A stretch of 6,237 bases of DNA from Gammaproteobacteria bacterium. Lineage in GTDB: Bacteria; Pseudomonadota; Gammaproteobacteria; Steroidobacterales; Steroidobacteraceae. The notes beneath the pieces are model-generated. The model was not told the origin of the DNA, searched no databases, and worked only from the letters and a program-made list of their open reading frames with translations. Within the stretch, counting starts at the first letter, position 1. Each line of letters starts with the position of its first letter. Position numbers and translations under genes: made by a program. Of this stretch, positions 5,271 through 6,237 are shown piece after piece. The stretch is from positions 1 through 6,237 of the forward strand of contig VBNP01000230.1 of the NCBI GenBank assembly GCA_005877965.1, written 5' to 3'.

Positions 5271-6237
5271 ATGCTCGAGACGGCGACCAAGACCACGGAC
5301 GGCAACGCTACGACAACCGCGGAAGACACACTCAAGCGGAAAAGCCGTGACGCCGACGTCATTTCCGGCGGGCACCTGGTCGCCAAGGCCCTGAAGAACG
5401 AGGGCGTCGATACCATCTTCACCCTGTGCGGCGGGCACATCATCGACATCTACGATGGCTGCATCGATGAAGGCATCCGCATCATCGACGTGCGCCATGA
5501 ACAGGTCGCGGCGCACGCCGCCGACGGTTACGCGCGACAGACCGGCAAGCTCGGTTGCGTGGTCACCACTGCCGGACCGGGCTGCACCAATGCCGTGACC
5601 GGGATTGCCACGGCCTTTCGCTCCGAGAGCCCGGTGCTGCACATCGGCGGGCAAGGCGCGCTCACCCAGCACAAGATGGGATCGCTCCAGGACCTGCCGC
5701 ACGTCGATCTCATGACGCCGATCACCAAGTTCGCCGCCACGGTGCCGAGCACCGAGCGCGTCGCGGACATGGTCTCGATGGCGGCGCGCGAGGCCTTCAA
5801 CGGCGCCCCGGGACCGGTGTACCTGGAAATTCCGCGCGACGTCCTCGATCGCGAGGTCGAGACATCCAAGGCCATCGTCCCGAAGCCCGGTCACTACCGC
5901 GCCTCGACCCGCTCGCTCGGCGATCCCCGCGACATCGAGAAGCTGGCCGACCTGCTGGTCAATTCCGAGCGTCCGGCCATCCTGTACGGACAGCAGGTGT
6001 GGGCGGCGCGCGGCCATGAAGAAGCGATCGCACTGCTGCGCGGACTCGACATTCCCGGTTACTTCAACGGCGGTAGCCGTGGGCTCCTGCCGCCGGGCGA
6101 TCCGCACCACTTCGATCGAACCCGCGGCAACGCCTTCTCCGACGCCGACCTCATTCTTATCGTCGGCACGCCGTTCGACTTTCGCATGGGCTACGGGCGG
6201 CGAATCAGCACCAAGCTCAAGCTGGTGCAGATCGACA
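5271..6237 (+). CDS. Thiamine-diphosphate enzyme, ILVBL/2-hydroxyacyl-CoA lyase-like (3' truncated by window)
   Basis: The first 322 residues of a protein probably about 550-600 aa long are present; the frame is open to the edge. After a Thr-rich, likely disordered stretch (1-28) comes the ThDP pyrimidine-binding domain (about 32-190). RHEQ places the cofactor-activating glutamate at E77, followed by AADGYARQTGK and TTAGPGCTNAVTGIATAF (99-116). The central domain begins near 220 and includes the PAILYGQQVW and GTPFDFRMGYGR segments. FTLCGGHIIDIYD (50-62) and the DFRMGYGR motif resemble, from memory, human ILVBL/HACL2 (FTLVGGHI, DFRLSYGR). The acetolactate synthase PGG and oxalyl-CoA decarboxylase VGIPI patterns are absent at the first position. 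I chose ATG 5271 because GGAGG lies five bases ahead; in-frame ATG 5259 lacks such a site. Cleavage of a 2-hydroxyacyl-CoA to an aldehyde plus formyl-CoA is plausible. Annotation as acetolactate synthase-like is the alternative. The catalytic C-terminal domain is not visible. Confidence 0.88.
   Translation, partial: MLETATKTTDGNATTTAEDTLKRKSRDADVISGGHLVAKALKNEGVDTIFTLCGGHIIDIYDGCIDEGIRIIDVRHEQVAAHAADGYARQTGKLGCVVTTAGPGCTNAVTGIATAFRSESPVLHIGGQGALTQHKMGSLQDLPHVDLMTPITKFAATVPSTERVADMVSMAAREAFNGAPGPVYLEIPRDVLDREVETSKAIVPKPGHYRASTRSLGDPRDIEKLADLLVNSERPAILYGQQVWAARGHEEAIALLRGLDIPGYFNGGSRGLLPPGDPHHFDRTRGNAFSDADLILIVGTPFDFRMGYGRRISTKLKLVQID

Noticed and set aside
4463..5449. Minus-strand open frame of 328 aa opposite the carrier gene.
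   Set aside because: Antisense shadow of a clear twelve-helix MFS protein; composition is rich in Arg, His and Gly with no domain.
5253..6110. Minus-strand open frame of 285 aa opposite the ThDP enzyme.
   Set aside because: The plus strand encodes recognisable ThDP-enzyme motifs throughout; long antisense frames are expected in GC-rich DNA.
5271..6237. Naming the ThDP enzyme oxalyl-CoA decarboxylase (oxc) because of the OFA carrier.
   Set aside because: The visible N-terminal motifs do not match Oxc as I recall it (VGIPI and the following segment are missing), so neighbourhood alone is not enough.

Overview
The window is a high-GC bacterial segment that looks like an accessory catabolic locus of a proteobacterium. 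High GC, LysR and GntR(FCD) regulators, an OFA-type transporter and a PanE-like reductase are common together in Burkholderiales and Bradyrhizobium-like genomes. I cannot fix the genus from sequence alone. I support six protein genes, the last cut by the window edge. I see no rRNA, tRNA, CRISPR array, IS element or origin.

Layout. Left module (1-2642): a minus-strand pair, an unrecognised 95-aa protein (1230-1517) followed by a ketopantoate reductase-family protein (129-1121). It is divergent from a LysR-type regulator (1638-2642). The 120-bp gap between them is AT-rich and carries two repeated AAGCTTT blocks 20 bp apart, a plausible LysR operator. Right module (2639-6237): a GntR/FCD regulator on the minus strand (2639-3358), a 489-bp divergent control region, then an oxalate/formate-antiporter-family MFS carrier (3848-5149) and the first 322 residues of a thiamine-diphosphate enzyme (5271 to the edge). 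The two regulators converge, and their stop codons share the four bases CTAG.

How it may work. The control region holds two near-identical 13-bp elements (12/13 identical) 144 bp apart. One lies inside a TTGACA-led promoter facing the carrier. This suggests the GntR protein represses the carrier/enzyme unit and perhaps itself. The ThDP enzyme resembles the ILVBL/HACL2 (2-hydroxyacyl-CoA lyase-like) branch more than classical acetolactate synthase or oxalyl-CoA decarboxylase. Beside an OFA carrier, this suggests import of a small carboxylate, activation to a CoA thioester by a gene beyond the window, and C-C cleavage giving a one-carbon product. That pathway is inference. The left module may act on related 2-oxo acids, but its link to the right module is only proximity.

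The best leads are the identity of the ThDP enzyme, the paired operators, a 13-bp perfect hairpin between carrier and enzyme, the run of hairpins at the convergent junction, and the unrecognised 95-aa protein.
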